Below, in pieces: positions 1 to 8,255 of a DNA stretch of 64,000 nt. Numbering within the stretch: the stretch's first letter is position 1; the number at the start of each line of letters is the position of its first letter. The stretch is taken from the NCBI GenBank assembly GCA_964425755.1, contig CAYRNY010000015.1:1-64000 (forward strand), written 5' to 3'. The notes below the pieces were generated by a model. The model saw nothing but the letters and a program-made list of their open reading frames with translations. It did no database searches and had not been told where the DNA came from. This stretch comes from CAYRNY01 sp964425755 (lineage in GTDB: Bacteria > Chloroflexota > Anaerolineae > Aggregatilineales > Aggregatilineaceae). A program made the translations under genes and the position numbers.

Positions 1-368
1 GCGTTCACTCTGTTGAACCAGCCTTCAATTCATCCTAATTGACGAAGGTATTGATCTGCCACCATTGTTTTAAATGTTTTGACTGGTACGAACCGCATAT
101 GCTACAATGTTGATGGTCCGTACCATTTGTTATTATAAGGGCAATTTGTACGTTACGCTACCGGCCCTGGTTCCGGCACAATATCATCGTGTGGAATGGC
201 GTGAAAGCGCTGCTCCTACGGGCAATCTGATCGGATACCGGGTAGTTGGTGTCGTGCTTCCTAGCTTATCAACCATCCGAGCAGACATAAGGAGGCCGCG
301 TATCGAGAGAAACCACGCATCCCAAGAGTTACACCCTATAGCCTATTTTAGTTCAGGAGGTTCGCTCG
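1..368 (+). other. Upstream region of the first sugar operon
   Basis: No convincing gene is visible in this 368-base stretch. It holds a sigma70-like promoter with two operator-like repeats (positions 79-125) and then an untranslated leader of about 240 bases up to the ribosome binding site AGGAGG at 354-359. An open frame from 107 runs into the binding-protein gene in another frame and has no familiar protein features. I saw no known riboswitch in the leader. Confidence 0.6.
79..125 (+). promoter_or_regulatory. Promoter with two TGGTNCGNACC operator-like repeats
   Basis: A -35 box TTGACT (79-84) and a -10 box TACAAT (103-108) are separated by 18 bases. TGGTACGAACC (84-94) sits in the spacer and TGGTCCGTACCA (114-125) lies just downstream of the -10. 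The two copies share TGGTNCGNACC and are 30 bases apart, about three helical turns on one face. That is a typical repressor layout. The TGGT/ACCA arms resemble FadR-type GntR operators, but the regulator is not in this window. Confidence 0.6.
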
Positions 369-1490
369 ATGAAGAAATGGTTTGCCCTGTTGCTCACGCT
401 TGTGCTGGTGTTGTCGATGGGTACGCCGGTTGCGCTGGCCCAGGATGGCGAAGAGGAGTATTCCTGGCAGAATCCGAAAGGCAAGCTGCCCGAGTTTTGG
501 TCTGATGAGCAAACGGATTGCGCCGCCTTAGGACTGGCAACCGAACCGCCGTGGACGATCGGCGTGGCGAACGCCAGTCTCGGCAATTCCTGGCGCGTCC
601 AGATGATCGAGGAGCTGAAGGCGGCGGCTGCCAAAGATGATCGTATCGAAGAGTTGATCATCACTAACGCGGATGGCGATCTGTCAAAACAGATATCGGA
701 TATCGACGATATGATCGCTGCCGGTGTGGACGCGATCATGATCCTGCCGCTGTCACCGGATGGCATCGCGTTGAGCGTGGAAGACGCCTATAACGAGGAC
801 ATTGTCACGATCGTTTTCAACGACTTCGTCAATACCGACCAGTTCCATTCGATCCTGTGGGTTGACGAATTCAAGTTTGGGTATATCGGCGGCGCGTGGC
901 TGAACGAACAGCTTGGCGGCGAAGGTAAGATCGTCGTGCTCGAAGGCATCGCGGGCATGGGCGTGAGCGATCTGCGCACGGAAGGGGCGCTCGATGCGTT
1001 GAGCGATGATGTTGAAATCCTGGCCCGCCAGCCCGCAGGCTGGGCGTATGACCAGGCGAAGGTCGCGATGGAAGACTTCATCGCGGCATATCCCGGCGAG
1101 ATCGATGGTGTCTATTCGCAGGGTGGCGCGATGTCGCTGGCCGCGCTGGAAGCGCTGCAGGCTGCCGGTCTGGACCTGGTGCCGGTTCCCGGCGAGGGTT
1201 ACAACGGCTTCTTGACGTTCTGGGCTGAGCACCTGGATGAAGGGTTCACCAGCGTGGGCCCGGATGAGCCGACCTGGCAGAGTGCAGCGGCCCTGGAAGT
1301 TGCCGTTGCGTGCCTGGAAGGTCAGACGATCGAGAAGTGGACGGAACTGCCGCTGCCGGTGATCACCGACGAGACGGTCACGGACTTTGCCCGGTTTGAC
1401 TGCCCTGATGGGGTGTGGGCTAACACGTTGATGGACCCGGAGCAGATCACCGAGTTGTACGAGTGCGAAGGTCTGGCCGAAACCGAGTAG
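369..1490 (+). CDS. Sugar ABC transporter substrate-binding protein (ribose type)
   Basis: This 373-residue protein is the extracytoplasmic binding protein of a ribose-type (CUT2) sugar importer. A Sec signal peptide covers residues 1-24 (MKKW, hydrophobic LLTLVLVLS core, cleavage near ALAQ), and no lipobox cysteine is seen. The rest fits a type 1 periplasmic-binding fold: an N-lobe with IGVANASLGNSWRVQM, a hinge region IMILPLSPDG, and a second lobe with KIVVLEGIAGMG and GVYSQGGAMS. It heads an operon with the double ATPase and two permeases. The start is supported by AGGAGG nine bases upstream. A strong stem-loop follows the stop codon. The sugar cannot be named from sequence. Confidence 0.9.
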   Translation: MKKWFALLLTLVLVLSMGTPVALAQDGEEEYSWQNPKGKLPEFWSDEQTDCAALGLATEPPWTIGVANASLGNSWRVQMIEELKAAAAKDDRIEELIITNADGDLSKQISDIDDMIAAGVDAIMILPLSPDGIALSVEDAYNEDIVTIVFNDFVNTDQFHSILWVDEFKFGYIGGAWLNEQLGGEGKIVVLEGIAGMGVSDLRTEGALDALSDDVEILARQPAGWAYDQAKVAMEDFIAAYPGEIDGVYSQGGAMSLAALEALQAAGLDLVPVPGEGYNGFLTFWAEHLDEGFTSVGPDEPTWQSAAALEVAVACLEGQTIEKWTELPLPVITDETVTDFARFDCPDGVWANTLMDPEQITELYECEGLAETE

Positions 1491-1507
1491 CCTGATACGG
1501 TAACTGA

Positions 1508-1541
1508 GGTGAAGAGGAGTGCCCCCTCCTCTTCACCGTTT
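1508..1541 (+). terminator. Intercistronic stem-loop after the binding-protein gene
   Basis: A perfect 12-base-pair stem (GGTGAAGAGGAG at 1508-1519 with CTCCTCTTCACC at 1526-1537) closes a 6-base loop and is followed by GTTTCC. It lies between the binding-protein and ATPase genes of the same operon. It is probably an attenuator or mRNA-stabilising hairpin that lets the binding protein be made in excess, rather than a full terminator. Confidence 0.75.
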
Positions 1542-1566
1542 CCTAAACTGTTTGGGCGGAAGGTAC

Positions 1567-3102
1567 ATGTCAGAGACATTCTTAGAGATGCGCGGCATCG
1601 TGAAAGATTATCCGGGGGTGCGCGCAGTCGACCATGTGTCGATATCAGTAAAGCGCGGTGAAGTTCGCGCGTTGATCGGCGAGAACGGAGCCGGGAAGTC
1701 CACGCTGATTAAGATTCTGGCCGGGGCGATCCTGCCCGACGCGGGCGAAATCCAGCTGGATGGCGAACGCGTGACGTACCGCAACCCGGTGCAGGCCTTC
1801 AAGCTGGGTATCGGCGCCATCTACCAGGAATTCAACCTCGTTCCTTATCTCAACGTCGCCAAAAACATCATGTTGGGCCAGTTCCCCAGCGTGCTGGGGA
1901 TTCTGAACCCGGTCGCGATGCATCGCCGGGCGCAGGAAATCCTGCGCTCGCTGAACGTCGAACTGGACACGCGCCTGCTGGTGGCCGACCTGAACGTCGC
2001 GCAGCAGCAGATTGTCGAGATCGCCAAAGGGCTGGCGCGTGACCTGAAAGTGTTCATCATGGACGAGCCGACGGCGGCGCTGAACCAGGTCGAGGTCGAT
2101 AACCTGTTTTCGGTTATCCGCACGCTCAAAGCGCAGGGTGTTACGGTGGTTTACATCACGCACCGCATGCGCGAGCTATTCGAGATCGCCGATACGGTCA
2201 CCGTGCTCAAAGACGGCCAGCATGTGGACACACGCCCAATCGAGGAGCTGTCGCGCGACGATATCGTCACGATGATGATCGGTCGCGAACTGCAAGACTA
2301 CTACCCGCCGCGCGATACGGCCACGCAGGACGTGGTGTTACGCGTTAGCGATCTGAGTTGGAATAACGTGTTGTTTGATGTCAACCTGGAGCTGCGGCGC
2401 GGTGAGATCGTGGGCATCGCCGGGTTGGAAGGCCAGGGCCAGCGTGAGCTGGCGCGCGTGCTGTTCGGCGCGCTGCCGCACGACCGGGGCGAATTCCACC
2501 TCAACGGCGACCGCGTGAGGATTCATTCGCCAAGCGACGCCATCCGCGCGGGGATCGCGTACATCTCGGATGACCGCAAGGGTGACGGGCTGGTGTTGAT
2601 CCGCTCGGTCAACGAGAACATCGCGCTGCCCAGCCTGGACCGGCGCGCCCGCGCGGGCGTGTTCATTGACGAGCGAGAGGAAAGCACGTTTGTCAATAAT
2701 CTGATACGGCAGCTTGAGATCAGAATCACGGGACGCGAGCAGATCGTTTCGAATCTCTCCGGTGGCAACCAGCAGAAGATCGTCGTTGCCAAGTGGTTAG
2801 GGGCCGATCCTGAGGTGTTGATCGTCGCGGAACCCACGCGCGGGATCGATGTCGGCTCGAAGAGCGAGATTCACCATATCTTGCGCGAACTCGCCCGCCG
2901 GGGAGTCGGGATCATCCTGGTGACCAGCGAATTGCCGGAGATCCTGGGCATGAGCGACCGTATCCTGATCATGTCTGAGGGGCGCATCGTGGAAGAGCTA
3001 CCCGGTGAAGGAGCCACGCAAGAGCAGATCATGACGATCGCCACACAGTACAGTCTCGCGCAGCAGGCGGAAGCAGGTCTCGAAAGCCGAGGTGCGGCAT
3101 GA
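1567..3102 (+). CDS. Sugar ABC transporter ATP-binding protein, double-domain (RbsA type)
   Basis: This 511-residue protein is the cytoplasmic ATPase of the CUT2 importer, with two fused nucleotide-binding domains. The first has Walker A GENGAGKST (about residues 38-46) and FIMDEPTAALN as Walker B. The second has a degenerate P-loop (GLEGQGQRE) but keeps the signature LSGGNQQK (about 397-404) and VAEPTRGIDVGSK, as is normal for RbsA/MglA proteins. I chose ATG 1567 (MSETFLEMRG) because homology begins there and GGAAGG precedes it; an in-frame ATG at 1519 lies inside the upstream hairpin. The stop overlaps the next start by four bases (ATGA), indicating translational coupling. Confidence 0.9.
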   Translation: MSETFLEMRGIVKDYPGVRAVDHVSISVKRGEVRALIGENGAGKSTLIKILAGAILPDAGEIQLDGERVTYRNPVQAFKLGIGAIYQEFNLVPYLNVAKNIMLGQFPSVLGILNPVAMHRRAQEILRSLNVELDTRLLVADLNVAQQQIVEIAKGLARDLKVFIMDEPTAALNQVEVDNLFSVIRTLKAQGVTVVYITHRMRELFEIADTVTVLKDGQHVDTRPIEELSRDDIVTMMIGRELQDYYPPRDTATQDVVLRVSDLSWNNVLFDVNLELRRGEIVGIAGLEGQGQRELARVLFGALPHDRGEFHLNGDRVRIHSPSDAIRAGIAYISDDRKGDGLVLIRSVNENIALPSLDRRARAGVFIDEREESTFVNNLIRQLEIRITGREQIVSNLSGGNQQKIVVAKWLGADPEVLIVAEPTRGIDVGSKSEIHHILRELARRGVGIILVTSELPEILGMSDRILIMSEGRIVEELPGEGATQEQIMTIATQYSLAQQAEAGLESRGAA

Positions 3103-4082
3103 GAATCTCGCTCGCGCTGGAAAGCCAATCCGCACCGCGCCGCTTGCTGCGGATTTTAGGCGGCATCGGCCCGGTCTATTACGCGCTTGTGGCGCTGATC
3201 CTGGTTGCGTATTACACCGAACCGGTCATCCTGACCGAGCGCAGCATCCGCAACATCATCATCGGCTCGACCGCGCTCGGCATCGTGACGATCGGGCAGA
3301 CGCTTACAATGCTTGTGGCGGGGATCGATCTGTCGATCGGGTCTGTAATGAGTCTGATCACGGTGATTGCCGCCGTCCAGATGAGAGATCACCCTGACAA
3401 GGTGGGCGAAATCGTGTTGCTGTGTCTGGGCGTGGGCCTCGGGGTCGGGATCGTCAACGGTATCGGGACGGCTTATCTGAAGATCAACCCGCTGATCTTT
3501 ACGCTGGCTTCAGGGACGGCGATCCAGGGTTGGGCGCTGCATATCCTGTACTCGCCCGGTGGCCGCGTGACGCGTGAATTCCGCGAGGTGGCGCGCGGGA
3601 TGTGGACCGATTCGATCCCGAATGCCGCGATCTACCTGCTGGTGTTGTATGGCGTGGGATGGTTCATCCTGCGGCACACGGCGTTCGGGCAGTCGATCTA
3701 CGCGGTGGGCGGCAACGAGGACAGCGCGCGCCTTTCGGGACTGCACACGCAGCGCATCAAGCTGACGGTGTATGCCCTGTCCGGAGTCCTGGCTTCGCTC
3801 GGCGGGCTGTTCCTCGTTGGGCGCATCGGCTCCGGCGATCCCCTGGTTGGCGAGCCATTCACGCTTGACTCGATCACCGCTGCCGTGTTGGGTGGCACAA
3901 GCCTGTTTGGTGGTGTTGGTGGATTGTGGGGCGGGCTGGCCGGGGTCTTTATCTTCGGCCTGTTGAGCACGATGCTTAATCTGAACAACGTCAGTTCGTT
4001 TTACCAATGGATTCTCAAAGGCGCGATTTTGATCGGTGCGCTGGCGGTTAATTTCTTGCGCAGGAGAAACAGTCCCCGATGA
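3099..4082 (+). CDS. Sugar ABC transporter permease (RbsC type)
   Basis: This 327-residue integral membrane permease belongs to the BPD_transp_2 family of CUT2 importers. It has about eight to ten hydrophobic segments and the family motifs LVAGIDLSIGSVMSL near residue 70, GGNEDSARLSG near 205 and ITAAVLGGTSLFGG near 260. It overlaps the ATPase gene and the second permease gene by four bases each, so the three are translationally coupled. Two different permeases point to a heterodimeric channel. Confidence 0.9.
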   Translation: MRISLALESQSAPRRLLRILGGIGPVYYALVALILVAYYTEPVILTERSIRNIIIGSTALGIVTIGQTLTMLVAGIDLSIGSVMSLITVIAAVQMRDHPDKVGEIVLLCLGVGLGVGIVNGIGTAYLKINPLIFTLASGTAIQGWALHILYSPGGRVTREFREVARGMWTDSIPNAAIYLLVLYGVGWFILRHTAFGQSIYAVGGNEDSARLSGLHTQRIKLTVYALSGVLASLGGLFLVGRIGSGDPLVGEPFTLDSITAAVLGGTSLFGGVGGLWGGLAGVFIFGLLSTMLNLNNVSSFYQWILKGAILIGALAVNFLRRRNSPR

Positions 4083-5053
4083 CCTCAGCAGCATCAGACG
4101 TGACCCTGAAAGTACGCGGCCTCTGGCGCAAGACCGGGGTCCCGCCCGGGGCTATCATCTGGGCGGCGGTCGTAGCACTGCTATTGCTCGCCCGCATCAC
4201 ATCGCCCAACTTCTGGGAAACCAAGCACTTGCTCAATGTCGCGCGGCAGGCATCCGCGCTCGGCATCCTGGCGATGGGCCAGACGTTCGTGTTGATCTCC
4301 GGCGGCCTTGATCTGTCTAACGGGGCCGTGATCACGCTCGTTAACGTCGTTGCCGCGACCATGTTACGCGGCAGTGACGCACGCCTGGCCGAAACGCTGG
4401 TGCTGTGTACCGGGATTGGCGTTGCGGTCGGGATTGCCAACGGCGTGATCATCACGAAGCTGCGCGTGCCGCCGCTGGTCGTCACGCTGGGTATGTACAG
4501 CATCGTGCGCGGGATCGCGCATGTCTACACCGGCGGCGCGCCGAAAGGGGACATTTCCGATTCGCTGATGTTCGTCGGCAGCGGTTTCGTTGGGGAGATC
4601 CCAACGGCGATCTTCTTCTGGATCGGTTTCACTGCGCTGGGAATTGTGATCTTGCGGAAAACCACGTATGGCCGCCAGTTGTTCGCCGTCGGTGGGAACG
4701 ATGCCGCGTCGCGCCTGAGCGGTGTCCATGTTGACCGGGTGCGCATCGCGGCGTATGTCATCTCCAGCCTGACCGCCGTCGTCGCAGGCTTGATCCTTTC
4801 CGGGTACGTGGGCACGGGCAGCCTGGGGATCGGTAACGGACGCGAACTGGACTCCCTGGCCGCAGCGGTGATCGGCGGGACGAGTCTGTCGGGCGGCACG
4901 GGTACGGTTATCGGGACGGCGGGCGGCGCGTTTTTCCTGGCGTTGCTGTTCAGCTTTCTGCGGTTTATCGGCCTGCCGTACAGTAACCAGTTGGTGGTGC
5001 AGGGCGCGATCCTGGCGCTGGCGGCGTATGCGCACACGCGCACGCAACGCTGA
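4079..5053 (+). CDS. Sugar ABC transporter permease (RbsC type), second subunit
   Basis: This 324-residue paralogue of the preceding permease has the same family motifs: LISGGLDLSNGAVITL near residue 75, VGGNDAASRLSGVHVDR near 205 and LAAAVIGGTSLSGGTGT near 260. It starts in the stop of the first permease. It presumably pairs with that permease to form the membrane pore. The stop is followed by a 42-base gap and the lactonase gene. Confidence 0.9.
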   Translation: MTSAASDVTLKVRGLWRKTGVPPGAIIWAAVVALLLLARITSPNFWETKHLLNVARQASALGILAMGQTFVLISGGLDLSNGAVITLVNVVAATMLRGSDARLAETLVLCTGIGVAVGIANGVIITKLRVPPLVVTLGMYSIVRGIAHVYTGGAPKGDISDSLMFVGSGFVGEIPTAIFFWIGFTALGIVILRKTTYGRQLFAVGGNDAASRLSGVHVDRVRIAAYVISSLTAVVAGLILSGYVGTGSLGIGNGRELDSLAAAVIGGTSLSGGTGTVIGTAGGAFFLALLFSFLRFIGLPYSNQLVVQGAILALAAYAHTRTQR

Positions 5054-5095
5054 CGAGACAGGGTCGGCAGGCGTCTAAAGAAAGAGAGCAGGACA

Positions 5096-5953
5096 ATGGT
5101 CGAAGTTGAACATGTATTGTCGATCGGCAATGAACTGGGCGAAGGGCCGCTTTGGAGCCAGGATGAAGGCAAGCTGTATTGGGTTGACATCCTGGCGGGG
5201 AACGTGCACCGCATGACGCCCGGCGCGGACGACCTGGAGACGTTCTCGCTGGGGCAGCCGGTCGGTGCGCTGGGGTTTCGTGAGCGCGGCGGTTTCATCG
5301 CGGCGCTTAAGAACGGGTTCCATTTCTGGGACCCGGCGACCGGCCAGGTCGAGTTTCTCGCCGATCCAGAATCCGACAAGCCGCACGCGCGGTTCAACGA
5401 CGGGGCAGTCGACCGCAAGGGCCGTTTCTGGGCCGGCACGATGGACGACAACGGCAACAGCGCGCTCTATCGCTACGATCCGGACGGCTCCGTCCACGTG
5501 ATGCAAACCGGCGTGACGTGCTCCAACGGCATCGGCTGGAGTCCGGACAATACAATCATGTATTACAGCGACTCGCAGATCTTCACCATTTTCGCTTACG
5601 ATTTCGACCTGGAAAGCGGGGCCATCACCAACCGCCGCATTTTCCGCACGTTCGAGAATGGCGATCCCGACGGTCTGACCGTCGATAGCGAAGGCTGCAT
5701 CTGGGTCGCGATCTGGGGCGGCTGGTGTGTCGAGCGTTACGATCCATCCGGGGCGCTGCTGGCGCGGATCGAGATGCCCGTTCAATACCCGACCTGCCCG
5801 ATCTTTGGCGGTGAGAATCTCGACGAACTGTACCTGACGTCGGCCTGGATTGCCCTGGGGCGCGCCAGACGCCACGAACAACCGCAGGCCGGCGATCTGT
5901 TTCGCATTCGACCGGGTGTGCGTGGCCTTCCGGAGCCGAAGTTCGCCGGATAA
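5096..5953 (+). CDS. SMP-30/gluconolactonase/LRE family protein
   Basis: This 285-residue protein is a six-bladed beta-propeller of the SMP-30 family, whose members hydrolyse sugar lactones with a single divalent metal. The metal-ligand motifs are present: ELGEGPLW near residue 14 (Glu ligand), RFNDGAVDRKGRFWAGTMD near 99-117, SNGIGWSPDN near 141 (Asn ligand) and GDPDGLTVDSEGCIWVA near 187 (Asp ligand). Its place behind a sugar importer and before an oxidoreductase suggests it opens an aldonolactone formed by oxidation of the imported sugar. A ribosome binding site (GAGCAGGA) precedes the ATG. Confidence 0.88.
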   Translation: MVEVEHVLSIGNELGEGPLWSQDEGKLYWVDILAGNVHRMTPGADDLETFSLGQPVGALGFRERGGFIAALKNGFHFWDPATGQVEFLADPESDKPHARFNDGAVDRKGRFWAGTMDDNGNSALYRYDPDGSVHVMQTGVTCSNGIGWSPDNTIMYYSDSQIFTIFAYDFDLESGAITNRRIFRTFENGDPDGLTVDSEGCIWVAIWGGWCVERYDPSGALLARIEMPVQYPTCPIFGGENLDELYLTSAWIALGRARRHEQPQAGDLFRIRPGVRGLPEPKFAG

Positions 5954-5993
5954 CCTGCGACCTGCTAGAACGACATACAGAATCGGAGCGTTT

Positions 5994-7289
5994 ATGAACC
6001 GCACATTTCCCCTGTTGACGGATTGTGACGTCCTGGTTGTCGGGGGCGGCCCGGCAGGATCGATCGCTGCTGTCGCCGCTGCACGGCAAGGGGCCAAAAC
6101 GGTCGTGCTGGAACGGCACGGTTTCTTTGGTGGCAACCTGACCGCCGGCGGCATCGATACGATGTACGGCTTCTATACTGTTGGTGAGGACCAGCAGCAG
6201 GTCATCGGCGGTATCCCGGACGAGGTCGTCGACCGACTGCGTGCGATGGAGGCGTGCTACCTGCGCCGGAACACATACGGCTCCGGCACCGGGGTCACGT
6301 TCTCGCCAGAACACCTGAAAATCGTGCTGGAAAACCTGACCACCGAAGCGGACGTGACCGTTTTCTATCATGCGTTCGTCCCTGATGTCGTGCTGGATGA
6401 TGACGGCGAACTGGCTGGTGTGCTGGTGGCGACAAAACAAGGCGTCAAGCGCATCACGGCGCGTTTCATCGTCGATGCGACCGGCGACGCCGATATCGTC
6501 GCCCATGCCGGGGGACAGTATGAGAAAGCCGGAGAAAGCGGCAGCCCGATCCAGTCGTGCACGACCGTGTTCTTTATGGCGAATGTGGATATCGAGCGGG
6601 CGAAAGCTTTCGGTAAGCAAAATCTCTGGCGCGCGATGCGCGAAGCTAACGAAAGCGGCGCGTACGATCTGCCACGCGTTGAAGGCTCCTGGCACGCCAC
6701 GCCGTTCCCCGGCATGATCGAAACCAACATGACGCGCATCGCCAATGTGGACACCACCGACATCGCGCAGATCAGCGCCGCCGAAACCGAGGGGCGGCGC
6801 CAAACGCTGGAATATGTGCGGTTTTTGCAGGACAAAGTGCCCGGTTTTGAGCAGGCGTATCTGGCGAAAACCGGCTCGCATATCGGCGTGCGCGAGGCGC
6901 GCCGAATCATCGGCGATTACGTGCTGACGGCTGAGGATGCGCTGGAAGGGCGGCGCTTTGAAGACGCCATCGCGCGGTGTGGAATGCCGATCGAGGATCA
7001 CCACGCGGGCAGCGACACGCGCTGGGAGTACGTCAAGGATGACGGCGCGTATGATATCCCGTATCGTTGCCTGATCCCGCGTGGCCTCGACCGGGTCCTG
7101 GTGGCCGGGCGCTGCCTTTCGGCGACGCACGATGCACACGCTTCGGCGCGTTCGTCGGCTACGGCGATGGGCATGGGACAGGCTGCGGGTATTGCGGCGG
7201 CGATGGCGCTGGAACAAAACCTGGGTGCCCGCGCGGTAGACGTGACCGCTTTGCAGAATCGTTTGCGCAAACTAGGCGCACCGCTTTAG
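5994..7289 (+). CDS. FAD-dependent oxidoreductase
   Basis: This 431-residue protein is an FAD-dependent oxidoreductase of the FAD_oxidored (PF12831) group. It begins with a dinucleotide fold, CDVLVVGGGPAGSIAAVAAA (about residues 10-29), followed by GFFGGNLTAGG and later FIVDATGDADIVAHAGG. The C-terminal region has the FAD-closing motif RVLVAGRCLSATHDAHAS and GMGQAAGIAAAMA. I used ATG 5994; the frame is open to 5850 but those extra codons overlap the end of the lactonase gene. The enzyme may oxidise the imported sugar or polyol, but the substrate is unknown. Confidence 0.85.
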   Translation: MNRTFPLLTDCDVLVVGGGPAGSIAAVAAARQGAKTVVLERHGFFGGNLTAGGIDTMYGFYTVGEDQQQVIGGIPDEVVDRLRAMEACYLRRNTYGSGTGVTFSPEHLKIVLENLTTEADVTVFYHAFVPDVVLDDDGELAGVLVATKQGVKRITARFIVDATGDADIVAHAGGQYEKAGESGSPIQSCTTVFFMANVDIERAKAFGKQNLWRAMREANESGAYDLPRVEGSWHATPFPGMIETNMTRIANVDTTDIAQISAAETEGRRQTLEYVRFLQDKVPGFEQAYLAKTGSHIGVREARRIIGDYVLTAEDALEGRRFEDAIARCGMPIEDHHAGSDTRWEYVKDDGAYDIPYRCLIPRGLDRVLVAGRCLSATHDAHASARSSATAMGMGQAAGIAAAMALEQNLGARAVDVTALQNRLRKLGAPL

Positions 7290-7300
7290 AAGGAAGATAT

Positions 7301-8230
7301 ATGCCAACCGTTCAAACCGTTCTTGGACGTATCGAGGCCGACCAACTGGGAATTACCTACAGCCACGACCATCTTATCTTTCGCCCCGGCCCGCCGTTTT
7401 CTGAGCAGGACCCGGACTTGCGCCTGGACAGCCTGCAGGCCGCGCAGACCGAGCTGGAATACTTCAAAGCGGCGGGCGGACAGGCGCTGGTCGAGATGTC
7501 GACCGTCGAGGTGGGGCGGTCCGCTGAGTGGATGCGCACGCTTGCCGAGCGGACCGGCGTGCACGTTATCGCCGCGACGGGCTATAACAAGGCGAAATTC
7601 TGCGCCGATATCGTGGCGGCGAAATCTGTCGCTGAGCTGGTGCGTGAAATGATCGACGATCTCACGGTAGGTATGGACGGCACGACGAGCCGCGCCGGGC
7701 TGATCAAAGCGTCCAGCAGCAGAGACCACATGACGCCGGAAGAGGCAAAGGTGTTCGAGGCCGCGGTGCAGGCGCATCACGCGACGGGCGCCCCGATATC
7801 GACGCACACCGAGGCCGGGACCTACGCGCCGCAGCAGGTTCGCTTCTTCCTCGATCGTGGCGTGCAGCCGGAGCACATCTGCATCGGGCACATGGACCGC
7901 AAGCTGGATTGGGGCTACCATGCCGAAGTCGCCAGCACGGGCGTGTTCCTGCTGTTCGACCAGATCAGCAAAGAGAAATACTACCCCGACCGCCAGCGAA
8001 TCGACTTCATCCAGCGCCTGATCGCTGATGGGCACGGCGACCAGGTTTTGCTCTCCGGCGACCTGGCGCGGAAATCCTACTGGCCCAGTTACGGATTTGG
8101 AAAGGGTCCGGGGCTGACGTACATCCTGTGGCGTTTTGTGCCCTGGATGCTCGAAGCAGGCGTGAGCCGCGATGACGTCGATCGAATGCTGATCGCCAAC
8201 CCGGCGCGCGCGTTTGCATGGCGTGCGTGA
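7301..8230 (+). CDS. Phosphotriesterase-family amidohydrolase (lactonase-like)
   Basis: This 309-residue protein is a binuclear-metal amidohydrolase of the phosphotriesterase family. Candidate ligands are all visible: the HxH motif in YSHDHLIF near residue 24, the bridging lysine in GLIKASSS near 130, ISTHTEAG near 167, CIGHMDR near 193 and the aspartate in LSGDLARK near 250. Many relatives hydrolyse lactones or sugar esters. With the SMP-30 gene it gives the operon two lactonase-like enzymes of unrelated folds. ATG 7301 is preceded by AAGGAAG. A longer in-frame start at 7067 would overlap the oxidoreductase gene by over 200 bases and was rejected. Confidence 0.85.
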   Translation: MPTVQTVLGRIEADQLGITYSHDHLIFRPGPPFSEQDPDLRLDSLQAAQTELEYFKAAGGQALVEMSTVEVGRSAEWMRTLAERTGVHVIAATGYNKAKFCADIVAAKSVAELVREMIDDLTVGMDGTTSRAGLIKASSSRDHMTPEEAKVFEAAVQAHHATGAPISTHTEAGTYAPQQVRFFLDRGVQPEHICIGHMDRKLDWGYHAEVASTGVFLLFDQISKEKYYPDRQRIDFIQRLIADGHGDQVLLSGDLARKSYWPSYGFGKGPGLTYILWRFVPWMLEAGVSRDDVDRMLIANPARAFAWRA

Positions 8231-8255
8231 AGTTTACCTGAAAGTGTGCTGTGTT

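Noticed and set aside
107..505. Open frame at the left end overlapping the first binding-protein gene
   Set aside because: It overlaps the signal-peptide region in another frame and begins within the promoter; no recognisable features.
5625..7217. A 530-codon - strand frame opposite the oxidoreductase gene
   Set aside because: It runs antisense through the lactonase and oxidoreductase genes and is rich in Arg and His, typical of GC-bias frames.
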